Assembly (NCBI RefSeq): GCF_900067135.1
Contig: NZ_FJUR01000002.1
Location: 1 to 64,000, forward strand
Reading direction: 5' to 3'
Length of the DNA stretch: 64,000 bases
From: Rhizobium sp. 9140
Lineage (GTDB): Bacteria; Pseudomonadota; Alphaproteobacteria; Rhizobiales; Rhizobiaceae
In this document: in pieces, positions 43,761 through 53,539 of the stretch
Layout of the letters: every line of letters starts with the position of its first letter
How positions within the stretch are numbered: position 1 is the stretch's first letter
Notes under the pieces: generated by a model
Told to the model about the DNA's origin: nothing
Seen by the model: only the letters and a program-made list of their open reading frames with translations
The model's database searches: none
Translations under genes and position numbers: made by a program

Positions 43761-44048
43761 TCAGTAATCCCGGTCGTTGCCAAGACCAACGAAGATATTG
43801 AGCTTGCGCCGGGCTATGAGCTTGACACTGCGGTCTCCCTGAATCTGGTAGGTCTCCAGATAACGGTCGCCTCGCGGATCGAGGAAGCGGTGCGTGAAGG
43901 TGGAGCCGATGGGCGATTTCGTCAGCTTCGTGCGCGGCTGGCCGTTGTAGATCAGGCTGCCGGGGATCGGCTCCAGCGTGGTCGAGGCCGTTGTGCAGGC
44001 TGCGAGCGACAGGCCAACGGCAAGGATGCCGATAAGGCGGAAGGTCAT
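43761..44048 (-). CDS. Small lipoprotein, unknown function
   Basis: A 95-residue protein with signal peptide and lipobox (MTFRLIGILAVGLSLAAC, Cys18). The mature part is beta-rich (GSLIYNGQPRTKLTKSPIGS, then TFTHRFLDPRGDRYLETYQI) and ends GLGNDRDY. GAGGAG lies eight bases from ATG 44048 but only two from the in-frame ATG at 44054, so I prefer 44048. It is transcribed alone, between the molybdoenzyme and a truncated SDR gene on the opposite strand. Families of such small lipoproteins are common in Rhizobiaceae; I cannot name this one. Confidence 0.7.
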   Translation of the reverse strand: MTFRLIGILAVGLSLAACTTASTTLEPIPGSLIYNGQPRTKLTKSPIGSTFTHRFLDPRGDRYLETYQIQGDRSVKLIARRKLNIFVGLGNDRDY

Positions 44049-44180
44049 ATGCATGTCTCCTCAGGGATGATGATATCGGCCAAACCCTGCGCACTGGCCT
44101 TGGTTCCGCGCGTTCGCAGCGCCAGCTGTGCGTCGTCGCCGTCGGTTACATCGAGACGAGGGCTTAGAAGAAGACGGTAC

Positions 44181-44318
44181 ATGAAGCCTGTCGCTTTTGT
44201 CACGGGAGCCGGATCCGGGATTGGCATGGCTGCGGTCTTTGCGCTCGCGCGGGACGGATATCGGATCGTATGCCGCAAAGCCTCGTGGGCGCCTAGGTAC
44301 CTTCGACATCAGGTGTGA
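44181..44318 (+). pseudogene. Truncated short-chain dehydrogenase (SDR), N-terminal fragment
   Basis: Begins MKPVAFVTGAGSGIGMAAVF, the canonical SDR cofactor-binding start with TGxxxGIG, and continues LARDGYRIV, as in complete SDRs. It then enters unrelated residues and stops at 44318 after 45 codons. The remaining 200 residues, with the Ser-Tyr-Lys active site, are absent from all frames downstream. A deletion or rearrangement has removed the rest. Confidence 0.75.
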
Positions 44319-44575
44319 TGGCGCTTGAGATACCCTTGAACATGGAATGGAACTTTAACGACCACTTAATCTAGCGCCGGTAGTTTCCATCTACGAGGAG
44401 CAATCGCGCCTCTTGTCCGGCCGCATGACGCGTGCCTGCGTTCGCCGGAAACGGCATGTTCCATATTCACCGCGATGCGCTCCCATACCTGTCGGCACGC
44501 CGCAGGTCACGGTGGACGCCCGGCTGGCCGACAACCCTCCCTCGCGATTGCGCCCGACGATCTAGGAAAAATTCC
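44319..44575. other. Promoter region of the dCache chemoreceptor
   Basis: About 257 bases with no gene, between the SDR fragment and the receptor. TAGGAAAAATTCC directly before GTG 44576 supplies the ribosome site. Confidence 0.35.
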
Positions 44576-46672
44576 GTGCCCAAGACATCCAATCTGATGA
44601 CGCGCATTCTGGTGGCCGCTTCGGTCGTCGTTGCCGCCGCCTTTGCCGGCTTCTCCTTCTACATCGACACGCTGCAACGGAGCACGACGACGCATGCCGT
44701 CGAAGAAAATATCGCCTTCTCCGGAAAACAAGCCGCACAAAGTGTGGCGAACTGGCTGAACGGCCGCGTCACCCTGACGGCGATGGTGGCCAATGCCGCC
44801 GCCAATGCCACTGATAAGAACGCTCTTCTCGCCGTCCTAAAAAACGACATTCTCGTCAAGGAGTTCATGAGCACCTATATCGGAGACGAGGCCGGCACCT
44901 TTACCACATGGCCGGTGACGAACCTGCCGGCCGGTTACGATCCGCGCCAGCGTCCCTGGTATCAGGATGCGGTGAAGGCGAAGGGCGACGTTCTCACGGA
45001 TCCTTATTTCGACGCCTCCACCGGCGATCTGATCATCAGCGCGGCCGTGCCCGTGATGAAGAACGGTGCCCTGACCGGCGTTGCCGGCAGCGACTTTTCG
45101 CTGAAGACGCTGGTCTCGATGATCCAGTCGATCGATGCCGGCGTCGGCGGTTTCGCCTTCCTCGTCAACAAGTCGGGCCAGATCCTCGTGCATCCCGATG
45201 CCAAGCTGGTGACGAAGACGCTCGCCGATGCCTTTCCGGCTGCGACACCCACGATCGGCAGCGGCATCATGGAGACGCAAGCAAAAGGCAAGCCGATGCT
45301 CGTGAGCTTCGTGCCTGTCGCCGGCCTTCCCACCGTCGAGTGGTACGTCGGCTTTGCCGTCGATGCCGACCAAGTCTATTCCGCCATCGACCATTTTCGC
45401 ATTGCCGCGACCATCGCGACGCTTCTCGCGGTCAGCGCCATGATCGTCTTCCTGGCGAGCCTTCTTAGCCGCCTCGTCATCCGTCCGGTCACCGAGATGA
45501 CCCGCGCTATGGAAAAACTGGCATCGGGCGATCTGAAGACCGATATTCCGGGGCAGGAGCGCCGCGACCAGATCGGCTCCATGGCCGCAGCCGTCGCCGT
45601 CTTCCGCAGCAATGCCATCGACCGGGTGCGCCTGGAAACCGAAGCCGAAAGCGGGCGTTCGCTGTCGGCGCGCGAGCAGCGCGAGCGTGAGGCGGCCAAG
45701 GCTCAGGAGACGGCGGACATCCAGCATGCCGTGGAGGCGCTTGCCACAGGGCTCGGGCGGCTTGCGGACGGTGACCTCGGTTATCGCATTTCCACGCCCT
45801 TCGTCGTCCATCTCGACCGACTCCGCGCCGACTTCAACCATGCCGTCTTAAAGCTGCACGACGCGATGCGGGCCGTGGGCAGCAATGCGCGCGCCATCGA
45901 TGCCGGTGCGAGCGAGATCCGCCATGCCGCGGACGATCTCGCCCGTCGCACGGAACAGCAGGCCGCCTCCGTCGAGGAAACGGCGGCAGCGTTGGAACAG
46001 ATCACAACCACGGTGCGCGACAGCGCTCGCCGCGCCGAGGAAGTCGGCCAGCTCGTTGCCCACGCCCGTGCGGGCGCTGAGACCTCCGGCGAGATCGTCG
46101 GCAAGGCCGTCAGCGCCATGCAGGGGATCGAGAGATCCTCCAACGAGATCGGCAACATCATCGGCGTGATCGACGACATCGCCTTTCAGACGAACTTGCT
46201 TGCCCTCAACGCAGGCGTCGAGGCGGCGCGTGCCGGCGAGGCGGGCAAGGGCTTTGCGGTGGTGGCGCAGGAAGTGCGCGAACTGGCACAGCGCTCGGCG
46301 AAGGCCGCCAAGGAAATCAAGGCGCTAATCAACACCTCGAGCGGACAGGTGCGCGCAGGCGTGTCGCTGGTCGGCGAAACGGGCCAGTCGCTTCAGGCGA
46401 TCGCCGGTCAGGTGCAGGAGATCAATGCGCATATCGCCGCGATCGTTACGGCAAGCCGCGAGCAATCGACCGGACTTCAGGAGATCAACACCGCCGTCAA
46501 CACCATGGACCAGGGCACACAGCAGAACGCCGCGATGGTCGAGGAGCAGACGGCGGCAAGCCACGGCCTTGCCGGCGAAGCGGCCGCGTTGAACGCGCTT
46601 CTCGCACAGTTTGATCTGGGTGAAGAGAGCAGCGCGGCGCGCTATCAGCCGGCATCACGCCGGGCTGCCTGA
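44576..46672 (+). CDS. Methyl-accepting chemotaxis protein with dCache sensor
   Basis: About 698 residues starting at GTG 44576 (AGGA nine bases upstream). Membrane helix 1 ([20 protein letters not shown]), a large periplasmic dCache_1 domain (ARP-type motif [17 protein letters not shown], then [19 protein letters not shown]), membrane helix 2 near residue 290, a HAMP domain with a second linker, and a classical signalling hairpin tip ([20 protein letters not shown]). dCache domains with WYxxA/YFD motifs commonly bind amino acids or amines. It ends ASRRAA, so it lacks a CheR-tether pentapeptide. No other che gene is adjacent. Confidence 0.92.
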   Translation: MPKTSNLMTRILVAASVVVAAAFAGFSFYIDTLQRSTTTHAVEENIAFSGKQAAQSVANWLNGRVTLTAMVANAAANATDKNALLAVLKNDILVKEFMSTYIGDEAGTFTTWPVTNLPAGYDPRQRPWYQDAVKAKGDVLTDPYFDASTGDLIISAAVPVMKNGALTGVAGSDFSLKTLVSMIQSIDAGVGGFAFLVNKSGQILVHPDAKLVTKTLADAFPAATPTIGSGIMETQAKGKPMLVSFVPVAGLPTVEWYVGFAVDADQVYSAIDHFRIAATIATLLAVSAMIVFLASLLSRLVIRPVTEMTRAMEKLASGDLKTDIPGQERRDQIGSMAAAVAVFRSNAIDRVRLETEAESGRSLSAREQREREAAKAQETADIQHAVEALATGLGRLADGDLGYRISTPFVVHLDRLRADFNHAVLKLHDAMRAVGSNARAIDAGASEIRHAADDLARRTEQQAASVEETAAALEQITTTVRDSARRAEEVGQLVAHARAGAETSGEIVGKAVSAMQGIERSSNEIGNIIGVIDDIAFQTNLLALNAGVEAARAGEAGKGFAVVAQEVRELAQRSAKAAKEIKALINTSSGQVRAGVSLVGETGQSLQAIAGQVQEINAHIAAIVTASREQSTGLQEINTAVNTMDQGTQQNAAMVEEQTAASHGLAGEAAALNALLAQFDLGEESSAARYQPASRRAA

Positions 46673-46735
46673 TAAACATCGCAACGCGTGGCCGGAAGGG
46701 GTGCGCGTTGCGATGATCCGTTCGGCTTTGGCAGC

Positions 46736-47377
46736 CTAACGCCTGACGATGACACTTTCCGGGTCGCAGCGTTGCTCCCAGCCCGCGCGCTCCAGCGCGG
46801 GCCTGTCGTCCTCGGCCGTGGGATAGCCGAGACAGAAGTAGCCGATGAAATGCCAGCTCTTGGGCACGTCGAGCACGGCTACGACGTCGGCCGGATCGAG
46901 GATCGACAGCCAGCCGAGCCCGAGCCCTTCGGCGCGGGCGGCAAGCCATAGCGTATGGACCGCGAGCACCACCGAGTAATCCAGCGTTTCCGGCATGGTG
47001 CTGCGCCCCAGCCCATGGCCTTGCAATACGGACGGGTCGCAGAATACCGCGAACTGGCTTGGTGCAGCGTCGAGGCCCGCGAGCTTCAGCCGAGCATAGC
47101 GTTCGGCCTTTTCACCGGAGTAGCCTGCGAGTGCTGCGGCGTTGCAGGTCTCGAACACATCGCGCACGGTCGCCCGCCGACGGGCGTCGTTCACGAAGAC
47201 GAAACGCCAGGGCTGGCTGAGGCCGACGGAGGGTGCGAGACTGGCCGCTTGAACAAGGCGCTCGACCGTTCCCGCCGGAAGCGGATCGGTGCGGAACTGT
47301 CGCACATCGCGGCGCCAGGTCAGGAGTTGCGTCAGCTCCGCGCGGAAACCGGCATCGAATGTCTTTCCCTTCGGCAT
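46736..47377 (-). CDS. bluB: 5,6-dimethylbenzimidazole synthase BluB
   Basis: A 213-residue flavin destructase that converts reduced FMN to the lower ligand of cobalamin. Hallmarks: RRDVRQFRTDPLP (FMN phosphate binding), APSVGLSQPWRFVFV, YARLKLAGLDAAPSQFAVFC, LDYSVVLAVHTLWLAARAEG, then LGLGWLSI and a C-terminal GYFCLGYP. AAGGA lies eight bases before ATG 47377; the longer start at 47434 is rejected. It follows the metal-complex ABC transporter genes on the same strand at 119 bases, so may be co-transcribed, which hints that the transporter handles a corrinoid or an iron complex. Confidence 0.9.
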   Translation of the reverse strand: MPKGKTFDAGFRAELTQLLTWRRDVRQFRTDPLPAGTVERLVQAASLAPSVGLSQPWRFVFVNDARRRATVRDVFETCNAAALAGYSGEKAERYARLKLAGLDAAPSQFAVFCDPSVLQGHGLGRSTMPETLDYSVVLAVHTLWLAARAEGLGLGWLSILDPADVVAVLDVPKSWHFIGYFCLGYPTAEDDRPALERAGWEQRCDPESVIVRR

Positions 47378-47496
47378 CGGCCACATCCTTCGGCATAGCG
47401 CGCGCGTGGGCACGCGACGGATCGCCGGCTGCATAGCAGGTGATGATCAGCAAGCGCCAGATGACATCCGTGTCTATGAGGAAAAACTCATTGGCG

Positions 47497-48297
47497 TTAT
47501 TCTGCTGTCGGCCGCATCCGCGGTGTTCGCGAAACCGGATACAGCGCGGTGAACCGTGTTCCCGGCACGGGCAGGGGATGACAATCGACGCCATAGACGT
47601 TCGAGATCGTCGACGGGTTCATGACCGCCTCCGTCGTACCCGATGTGTGTACACGGCCGTTCTTCAGCAGGATAACCTTATCGGCATAGCGTGTTGCCAG
47701 GTTCAGATCGTGCAGCACGGCAAGCGTGACAACCTCATGTCGCCGCGTATGCTCGGCGACCGCATCGAGGATCTGCAACTGATTGGAGAGATCGAGTGCG
47801 GAGGTCGGCTCATCGAGAAGCAGCAGGCGCGGCCGGCGCACCAGCGCAAGTGCGAGGCCGATCATCTGCCGCTCCCCGCCCGAGAGTTGGCCGGGACGGC
47901 AGCGGGCAAACCGCGACAGGCCGAGCGTCTCCAGCGTCTCTTCCGCACGGCGAAACGCCTCCGGCGGGGCTCGCCACGAGCGTCGTCCCCCGCTCTGGGC
48001 GAGAAGCAGCAACTCGAACACATCCAGGGCGACATCAAGCTGGGCCAGATCCTGCGCGACATAGCCAACCTGTCGCGCCCGGTCGAGCGGGCGCATGGCG
48101 AGGAGGTCGGCATGATCGAGCCGAACGCTGCCTTCGCCGCGCCGCATGCTGCAGAAGCCTTTCAGCAACGTCGATTTGCCGGCGCCGTTCGGACCGAGAA
48201 CGGCCAGCATCCGACCGGGCTTGGCGTCGAAGGACACGCCTTGCACGACGCGGCGGGCGCCGATGGTGACGCTGTAGTTTTCGACGGAGAAACTCAT
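47497..48297 (-). CDS. Iron-siderophore/cobalamin-type ABC transporter ATPase
   Basis: A 266-residue FecE/BtuD-type ATPase. Walker A GPNGAGKSTLLKGF, Q-loop region VGYVAQDLAQLD, signature LSGGERQMIGLALAL, Walker B LLLLDEPTSALDLSNQLQIL, switch His in LAVLHDLNLATRYAD. It overlaps the permease stop by ATGA (48294-48297). With the permease and binding protein it forms a complete periplasmic importer. The ligand (ferric siderophore, haem or B12) cannot be told from the ATPase. Confidence 0.92.
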   Translation of the reverse strand: MSFSVENYSVTIGARRVVQGVSFDAKPGRMLAVLGPNGAGKSTLLKGFCSMRRGEGSVRLDHADLLAMRPLDRARQVGYVAQDLAQLDVALDVFELLLLAQSGGRRSWRAPPEAFRRAEETLETLGLSRFARCRPGQLSGGERQMIGLALALVRRPRLLLLDEPTSALDLSNQLQILDAVAEHTRRHEVVTLAVLHDLNLATRYADKVILLKNGRVHTSGTTEAVMNPSTISNVYGVDCHPLPVPGTRFTALYPVSRTPRMRPTAE

Positions 48298-49403
48298 GCG
48301 TTCGGGCTCCGCGACTGACGCAGAACGAGGAAGATGAAGAAGGGCAGGCCGGTCAGCGACGTCACCATGCTGAGCGGCAGCACCGCGCCCGGCACGATCA
48401 CCTTGGTTGCAAGCGAGGCGAGAACGGCAAAGACGCCGCCGACCGCCACTGTCGCGGCGATTGTGAAGCGATGATCCTCACCCACCAGCAATCTGGCGAC
48501 ATGCGGGCCGACAAGACCGATGAATCCGATGATGCCGACGACGGCGGTCACCGCGCCGGCCAGCAGCGCCGAGATGGTCAGCATGAGGATCCGCAGCGCC
48601 CTGACGCGCACGCCGAAGACGATGGCCTCTTCACCAAAGGAGCGGATGGTCGTCAGCGCCCAGGCATTGAGAAGAACGATGGGCAGCGCGATGGCACAGA
48701 GCCCGCCCGCGATCGACACCTTCAGCCAGGTTGCGCGCTGCAGGGAGCCCATCAGCCAGAAGACGATGCTCTGCAGCTGATCGACGCTCGCCATGTACTG
48801 GACGAGCGACAGGAGCGAGGAAAAGACGAAGTGGAGGGCAATGCCGAGAAGCGTGATCGCCTGGACGCTCGTGCCGCCACGTGTGAGCGCAAGAACGAGG
48901 CCAGTTGCCAGAAGCCCGAACAGGAAGGCGTTTGCCGCCGTCAGTAGTTCAGGCGGCATCCATGGCATGGCGGATGTGAGCGAAACGGAGAAGCCGAGCG
49001 ACAGCGCCGCACCGAAACCCGCGGCGGAGGACACGCCGAGCGTGAAGGGTTCGGCCAGCGGATTGTCGAGGATCGTCTGCATGAGAAGGCCGGAGAGCGA
49101 CAGCGAGATCCCCGTCACCAGCGCCATCAGGGTCATCGGCATGCGAAGTTCCCAAACGACGAACCGACTGCTGGCATCCGCTGTCGAGGGTGACAACAGC
49201 ACGTTCGCAACGTCGGCGAGCGAGAGCGTTCCCGAGCCGATGGCGATATCTGCGATGAAGGCGCAGGCGAGCACGAGCAGAAGCGCGGCGATGATCAGCA
49301 CACGTCGCGTCACCGAAGCGCCGTAATGGGCCTCGGCGCTCTCCGGCGCTGCGGTTTCCGTCAGGGGTAATGCCAAATCGTTCTCTGCCACGTTTCGATT
49401 CAT
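48294..49403 (-). CDS. FecCD-family ABC transporter permease
   Basis: A 369-residue membrane protein with about ten helices. FecCD signatures: RMPMTLMALVTGISLSLSG, LLMQTILDNPLAEPFTLGVS and SAAGFGAAL, LLGIALHFVF, and a late VGIIGFIGLVGPHVARLLVG that contacts the ATPase. A hydrophilic N-terminal extension of about 30 residues precedes helix 1. It overlaps the ATPase gene by four bases and starts 81 bases after the binding-protein gene. Confidence 0.92.
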   Translation of the reverse strand: MNRNVAENDLALPLTETAAPESAEAHYGASVTRRVLIIAALLLVLACAFIADIAIGSGTLSLADVANVLLSPSTADASSRFVVWELRMPMTLMALVTGISLSLSGLLMQTILDNPLAEPFTLGVSSAAGFGAALSLGFSVSLTSAMPWMPPELLTAANAFLFGLLATGLVLALTRGGTSVQAITLLGIALHFVFSSLLSLVQYMASVDQLQSIVFWLMGSLQRATWLKVSIAGGLCAIALPIVLLNAWALTTIRSFGEEAIVFGVRVRALRILMLTISALLAGAVTAVVGIIGFIGLVGPHVARLLVGEDHRFTIAATVAVGGVFAVLASLATKVIVPGAVLPLSMVTSLTGLPFFIFLVLRQSRSPNA

Positions 49404-49484
49404 GCGTCTATCGACGCAGGGATCGTCTATGTGAAAGACGGGCCGCTTGGCGGCCGGTCGGCAATGTTGGTCTTCCGCAGCCGC

Positions 49485-50639
49485 TTACTTGGCCGGCGCG
49501 GCTTTCGCCCCATAGACCGTCGTCAGGCCTTTAGGAAGACCCGTGAAGCGTCCGATGATCGTTGCAAGGTCGGCATCCGGGTCGAGATCGGCAAAGCGTT
49601 CGGGATAGAAGGCCTTGGCGAGATACTCGACAGCGTAGATGTTCCAGGCGCTGGCATAAAGCTGGTGATAGAGGCCGACGATGCGGTTCTCTTCGACGGC
49701 CTTGATGTAGGAGAAGCCCTTGCGCTCGGACAGTGTGCGAAGCGATGTCTCGATGGCCGCCTTGTCGGCATTCAGGCCGAAAGCGGGCGATACCGAACCC
49801 TCGTTTGAGAACGGCGAGCCGGTCATCAAGAAGACATCGGGCTTCTCGGCGATCAGCGTTTCGGTCGTCACGTCTCCGGTGCGGCCCTTGACCAGTTGTG
49901 TACCGATGTTGATGCCGCCGGCATCTGCGACAATCTTGCCCCAGTAGACGTCGCCATGCGTGAAGCAGCAGGAGTCGAGGCCCTTCTGCCCGGCCTTGGC
50001 TTCCACGAAGACCTTCGGCTTTTCGGCGCCCGCAAAGCCGGCCTGCACCTTCGCAAGGCGCTCGGCGTAGAAATCGGTAAATTCCTTGGCTTCCGACTCG
50101 CGGTTCAGCACCTTGCCGAGAAGATCGACGGTCTTCGGGCCGTTGACGGTCGGTTCCAGTTCAGTATCGATCAGGATGATCGGAATGCCGAGCTTGGCCA
50201 GTCGGTTGAAGAGATCCGCATCGTCGAGCGCCTGCCGCACCCGCGTCTGAAACACAAGCAAATCAGGCCTTGTCGCGGCGACCTGCTCAAGATTGACCTG
50301 ACCCTCGTCGCCGAATTTCATGTCGATCAGCTTTGCCGAGCTTTCCGGCCATTGCTTCTGGAAGACTGCCCAGGATGCCGGGTCGGAGCGGGCGAGGATA
50401 TTGTTCCAGGCGACGACGCGCGCGAATGGGTCGGCCCGATCGAGCAGCGCCAGCGCGAAGAGATCGCGGCCGTCCTGCACGACGATACGCTTCGGCTCGG
50501 ACGGAATCGTGATTTCGCGGCCGGAAAGATCTTTGACGACAAGGGGATAATCGGTGGCGCCGGCCGTGCCGACGGAAAGGACCGTCCAGGCGGATGCGAC
50601 AAAGGCCGCAGTCAATACGGCTGATCTGAGGAGGCGCAT
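49485..50639 (-). CDS. Periplasmic iron-complex/cobalamin-type binding protein
   Basis: A 384-residue class III solute-binding protein with a signal peptide (LRSAVLTAAFVASAWTVLSV region). Mature hallmarks: VVKDLSGREITIPSEPKRIV, RPDLLVFQTR, GIPIILIDTE, then ADAGGINIG and EKPDVFLMTG. FecB/BtuF-type proteins present ferric siderophores, haem or B12 to their permease. ATG 50639 is chosen because it gives a proper signal peptide; an upstream start at 50690 adds a charged stretch. It contains a Cys pair, CCFTHGDVYWG, that may shape the ligand pocket. First gene of the leftward transporter operon. Confidence 0.9.
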   Translation of the reverse strand: MRLLRSAVLTAAFVASAWTVLSVGTAGATDYPLVVKDLSGREITIPSEPKRIVVQDGRDLFALALLDRADPFARVVAWNNILARSDPASWAVFQKQWPESSAKLIDMKFGDEGQVNLEQVAATRPDLLVFQTRVRQALDDADLFNRLAKLGIPIILIDTELEPTVNGPKTVDLLGKVLNRESEAKEFTDFYAERLAKVQAGFAGAEKPKVFVEAKAGQKGLDSCCFTHGDVYWGKIVADAGGINIGTQLVKGRTGDVTTETLIAEKPDVFLMTGSPFSNEGSVSPAFGLNADKAAIETSLRTLSERKGFSYIKAVEENRIVGLYHQLYASAWNIYAVEYLAKAFYPERFADLDPDADLATIIGRFTGLPKGLTTVYGAKAAPAK

Positions 50640-50804
50640 GGCTATGGATTCCTTCGAAAAACGGTTGCTCGAGCCGTCTTCCTCCCGCATGCACTCCCTG
50701 CCACGCCCCGACCCATTGGCTGTTTATGGTCGATGCGACGTTGCTAAAGGATAAAGATGAGTAAGTCAATCAAGTATGGCGAGGTATCGTCGTACCCTTT
50801 CCGA

Positions 50805-51566
50805 TCAGGTTTTCGAAACAGCGAGCGCCCTGGTTTCCCCCGTCCACAACGGGATGTTCAGGTCGCGCGACACCTGCGGATCGGCAGTAAAGAGCGGCCG
50901 TCCTTGCGCGAGCAGCTGCTCGATGATGGTCTTGTCCATCTGCACATGCGCGCGGGCAAGACCGGTCTGGTTATAGGAGTGCCCGGTGGAATTCGGGTTG
51001 ATGCCGGTGATGATGACCTGCGGCGCGCCGTGGTAAAGGGCGAAAAGAACGGCGTTGAGTCCGTTCGAGCATTTGTCCTCAGTCCGCACCTCGGTGTTCT
51101 TGCGCCCGGTCATGCGCTCGAGCAGCGCCATGCGCTCATAGCGATCGACGATGACGAGGTCGTCGTAGCCGTAGTTGAAAGCCTTCAGGCCGTTTACCAG
51201 CCGCTGCCGCGCGTTCTTGCGCCAGAGGAGGACGTAGAGGCTGCGGGTTCGCTGCCCGGACAGCACGCGGCGAACCTCCACGGCATTGGTGTTGGTGCCC
51301 TCGACCTGATTGAACATCATGAAGGTGACATCGGGCACATCGACCCCCCAAGGGCGAATGGCGGATTGTGACCCGTTGATCGTGATGACACTGAAATCCC
51401 CGTTCCACCCATCCGGCTTGTGGATGACCGGCGCGGACCCGACGACGACGACGGGACCCTTGAAGACATGGGTGCAGGCCGGCGGCAGAGGGCGGCTCAG
51501 CCGGTACTTCAGCGACCTGTGCAGGCGCTGACGCGTCTGGGTGAGCCACTTGCTTACGTTCGTCAT
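50805..51566 (-). CDS. Putative sugar transferase, sialyltransferase-like fold (paralogue 1)
   Basis: A 253-residue soluble protein. The N-terminal part carries VVVVGSAPVIHKPDGWNGDF and VITINGSQSAI, and the C-terminal part SNGLNAVLFALYHGAPQVII followed by TGINPNSTGHSYN. This pattern (a GS-P nucleotide loop, an (S/T)(S/N)G helix and a hydrophobic strand ending (G)-x-GHSY) recurs in two further genes of this cluster (51604 and 56469) and resembles GT42-type sialyltransferase or DUF115-like proteins. The assignment is by motif, not certain. It is 37 bases downstream of paralogue 2 on the same strand. Confidence 0.5.
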   Translation of the reverse strand: MTNVSKWLTQTRQRLHRSLKYRLSRPLPPACTHVFKGPVVVVGSAPVIHKPDGWNGDFSVITINGSQSAIRPWGVDVPDVTFMMFNQVEGTNTNAVEVRRVLSGQRTRSLYVLLWRKNARQRLVNGLKAFNYGYDDLVIVDRYERMALLERMTGRKNTEVRTEDKCSNGLNAVLFALYHGAPQVIITGINPNSTGHSYNQTGLARAHVQMDKTIIEQLLAQGRPLFTADPQVSRDLNIPLWTGETRALAVSKT

Positions 51567-51603
51567 CGAAGCGCTTTCATGCTGCTTTCCATGGGCAGGT
51601 GCC

Positions 51604-52449
51604 CTACCGCTTCTTCAGGAACTTGGGGCGGAGATTACGCAGGAAAAGGTCGGCCGACTTCAAAATGCCGGTCAGGGAGATGAGCTTGTCCACCTGCGCA
51701 TCGGTATTTCCGAGGCGTTGCGAGAGAACATCGGCAACCGTGAAGGAAATATCGCCTGGCGGGATTTCCGGAAAACGCGCGGCGAGCTTCGCATAGGAAT
51801 TGTTGAGGTTTGCCTCATGAAGCGAGAGCTTGCCGGCCTGCGCGAAGACCTTCAGGCACACCTGCTCGAACGTCCAGTCGTGCACCGCCACGACGCGCCA
51901 TGCCTCGCTTCTTTTGGCGGAGAAGCCCGCAAGCACGACCTTGACCGGCACGCGCTGTTCCAGAAGCCAATAGGCCAGCGCGAAGCCGGAGGTCGGGAGC
52001 TTGTCGGAGGGATAGATCTCCCGGCAAAGTTCCGTCAGATCCAGATGACCGGTCGCAGCCCCACCGTAATCGGCTTGCGTGTTCGGCGTCTCGGTATCGG
52101 CGAGGCGAATATTGGCGATGCCGCAGAACGTCGAAGGCGCAAAGAGCCCGAGAACCTGCTCGACCTCTCCGCGGTAAACGATGTTCGCGCCACGCGGCTG
52201 TGCGCGTGACACGAGCATGCAAGGGCCGGCGAACGGTTGCCGGAGAACTTTGTAGGCCTTGTTGAAGAAAACGAAGAGGGAGTCTGCCGGATAGGCTTTC
52301 TGGAGCGCGGCGACATCGACCTGTTCGCTGTTGGCGACAAGGATGACGTGCGGAAACCGGGAGAAGAACGCTTGCCACGCCTGTTCGGATGTCAGGCCCG
52401 ATGTCGTTGCGGCCGCCGGCGGTATTTCGTTATCCCCGGGAAAATCCAT
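51604..52449 (-). CDS. Putative sugar transferase, sialyltransferase-like fold (paralogue 2)
   Basis: About 281 residues from ATG 52449; a GTG at 52461 is an alternative. It is divergent but has the same order of landmarks: HVILVANSEQVD near the N-terminus, a central strand region, and TSGFALAYWLLEQRVPVKVV, then LAGFSAK and HDWTFEQ. The (P)TSGF helix followed by VVLAGF and His-Asp-Trp matches family members in other bacterial surface-glycan clusters. Divergent from the GT92-like gene, with a 136-base shared promoter region. A role in surface polysaccharide decoration is inferred from the neighbours. Confidence 0.5.
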   Translation of the reverse strand: MDFPGDNEIPPAAATTSGLTSEQAWQAFFSRFPHVILVANSEQVDVAALQKAYPADSLFVFFNKAYKVLRQPFAGPCMLVSRAQPRGANIVYRGEVEQVLGLFAPSTFCGIANIRLADTETPNTQADYGGAATGHLDLTELCREIYPSDKLPTSGFALAYWLLEQRVPVKVVLAGFSAKRSEAWRVVAVHDWTFEQVCLKVFAQAGKLSLHEANLNNSYAKLAARFPEIPPGDISFTVADVLSQRLGNTDAQVDKLISLTGILKSADLFLRNLRPKFLKKR

Positions 52450-52585
52450 AAGATAGGCCACTTTCAGATGATATCCGGTGAAACCGTGTTCATCGGAACG
52501 GACGCTGTTGAATCACGGCCCAGGATGATAGTAAGGCCCTGTGAACGGGCTCGGCCCGGTCCTGTTGTTATCGGGTTCTTACAAT

Positions 52586-53539
52586 ATGTTCGGATGGAAG
52601 AGCAAACGGAGTTTCACGCGCGAACTCGTCATCGTGCCGCCGGTGTCACAAGCCGATCGGCACGGCATCGCCATCATGGCCTGCGTCAAGAATGAAGCAC
52701 CGTATATCGAGGAGTGGGTCCGCTTTCACAGGGCGATCGGCGTTCGGCACTTTCATATCTACGACGATGGCTCGACGGACGGGACGATGGACATCCTGCG
52801 CTCGCTGTTGTCTGCGAAGGTCCTGACGATCGTTCCCTGGATCATGCGCATGCGCGACGAGGGTACGTCGGTGGTACTGAACGGTCAGGCCATTGCCTTC
52901 GCACATGCCTTGCTCAACTTCGGCGGGCGCTACGACTGGATGGCCTTCATCGATGTCGATGAATTCCTTCTTCCGCGGCGGGATAGCACGCTGGAAGACG
53001 CACTGCGGCATGCCAAGGGATTTCCGAATATTTCCCTGCCTTGGCACATGTTCGGGCATGGCGGGCATCGGGCTCGGCCGAAGGGGCCGGTCTGCCTCAG
53101 CTATACCGCACGGGTGGCCCACCCGGAGCGGCAGGATGCGAATGCCAGCAATTTCAAGTGTATCGTAGATCCCACGCGCGTAACCGGCGTCAGCGTGCAT
53201 CGCTTCCGGACGAAGGAGTTCGGCGACCGGACATCCAACGATGCCGGTATGGTCTCCTCCGTGCGGGACCGAAAGGCGGAGGCGTTCTACTCGGCCGAGT
53301 ACCTGCAGCTCAACCACTACTACCTGAAGTCGGAAGAGGAGCTTTCCGAGAAGGTGGCGCGGGGCTGGTCGTTCGACGACACAACGGAGAAGTACATCCG
53401 CAAGGTCGCGGAGACGGCGCACTATATCGAGCATAACGTGGTCGAGGACCGCAGCATGGTTGCCTTCATCGAACAGAACAAGATCGATCTCGGGTCGTCC
53501 GCGATCCGGTCGGAGCGGACGCATGACCAAGCATCGTGA
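52586..53539 (+). CDS. GT92/GT2-like glycosyltransferase
   Basis: About 317 residues. IAIMACVKNEAPYIEEWVRF, then HRAIGVRHFHIYDDGSTDGT, is the signature opening of Glyco_tranf_2_4/GT92 enzymes, and WMAFIDVDEFLLP supplies the metal-binding DxD. A basic HPERQDANASNFKCIV segment and late LQLNHYYLKSEEE follow. No membrane helix. A GTG at 52541 would add 15 residues. Its stop overlaps the next gene by 17 bases, so the two are co-transcribed. It is likely an inverting transferase for a cell-surface glycan; donor and acceptor are unknown. Confidence 0.85.
   Translation: MFGWKSKRSFTRELVIVPPVSQADRHGIAIMACVKNEAPYIEEWVRFHRAIGVRHFHIYDDGSTDGTMDILRSLLSAKVLTIVPWIMRMRDEGTSVVLNGQAIAFAHALLNFGGRYDWMAFIDVDEFLLPRRDSTLEDALRHAKGFPNISLPWHMFGHGGHRARPKGPVCLSYTARVAHPERQDANASNFKCIVDPTRVTGVSVHRFRTKEFGDRTSNDAGMVSSVRDRKAEAFYSAEYLQLNHYYLKSEEELSEKVARGWSFDDTTEKYIRKVAETAHYIEHNVVEDRSMVAFIEQNKIDLGSSAIRSERTHDQAS

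Noticed and set aside
50640..50804. Cobalamin riboswitch upstream of the ABC transporter operon
   Set aside because: The leader is under 170 bases and I could not find the conserved B12-box pattern; a covariance-model search would be decisive.
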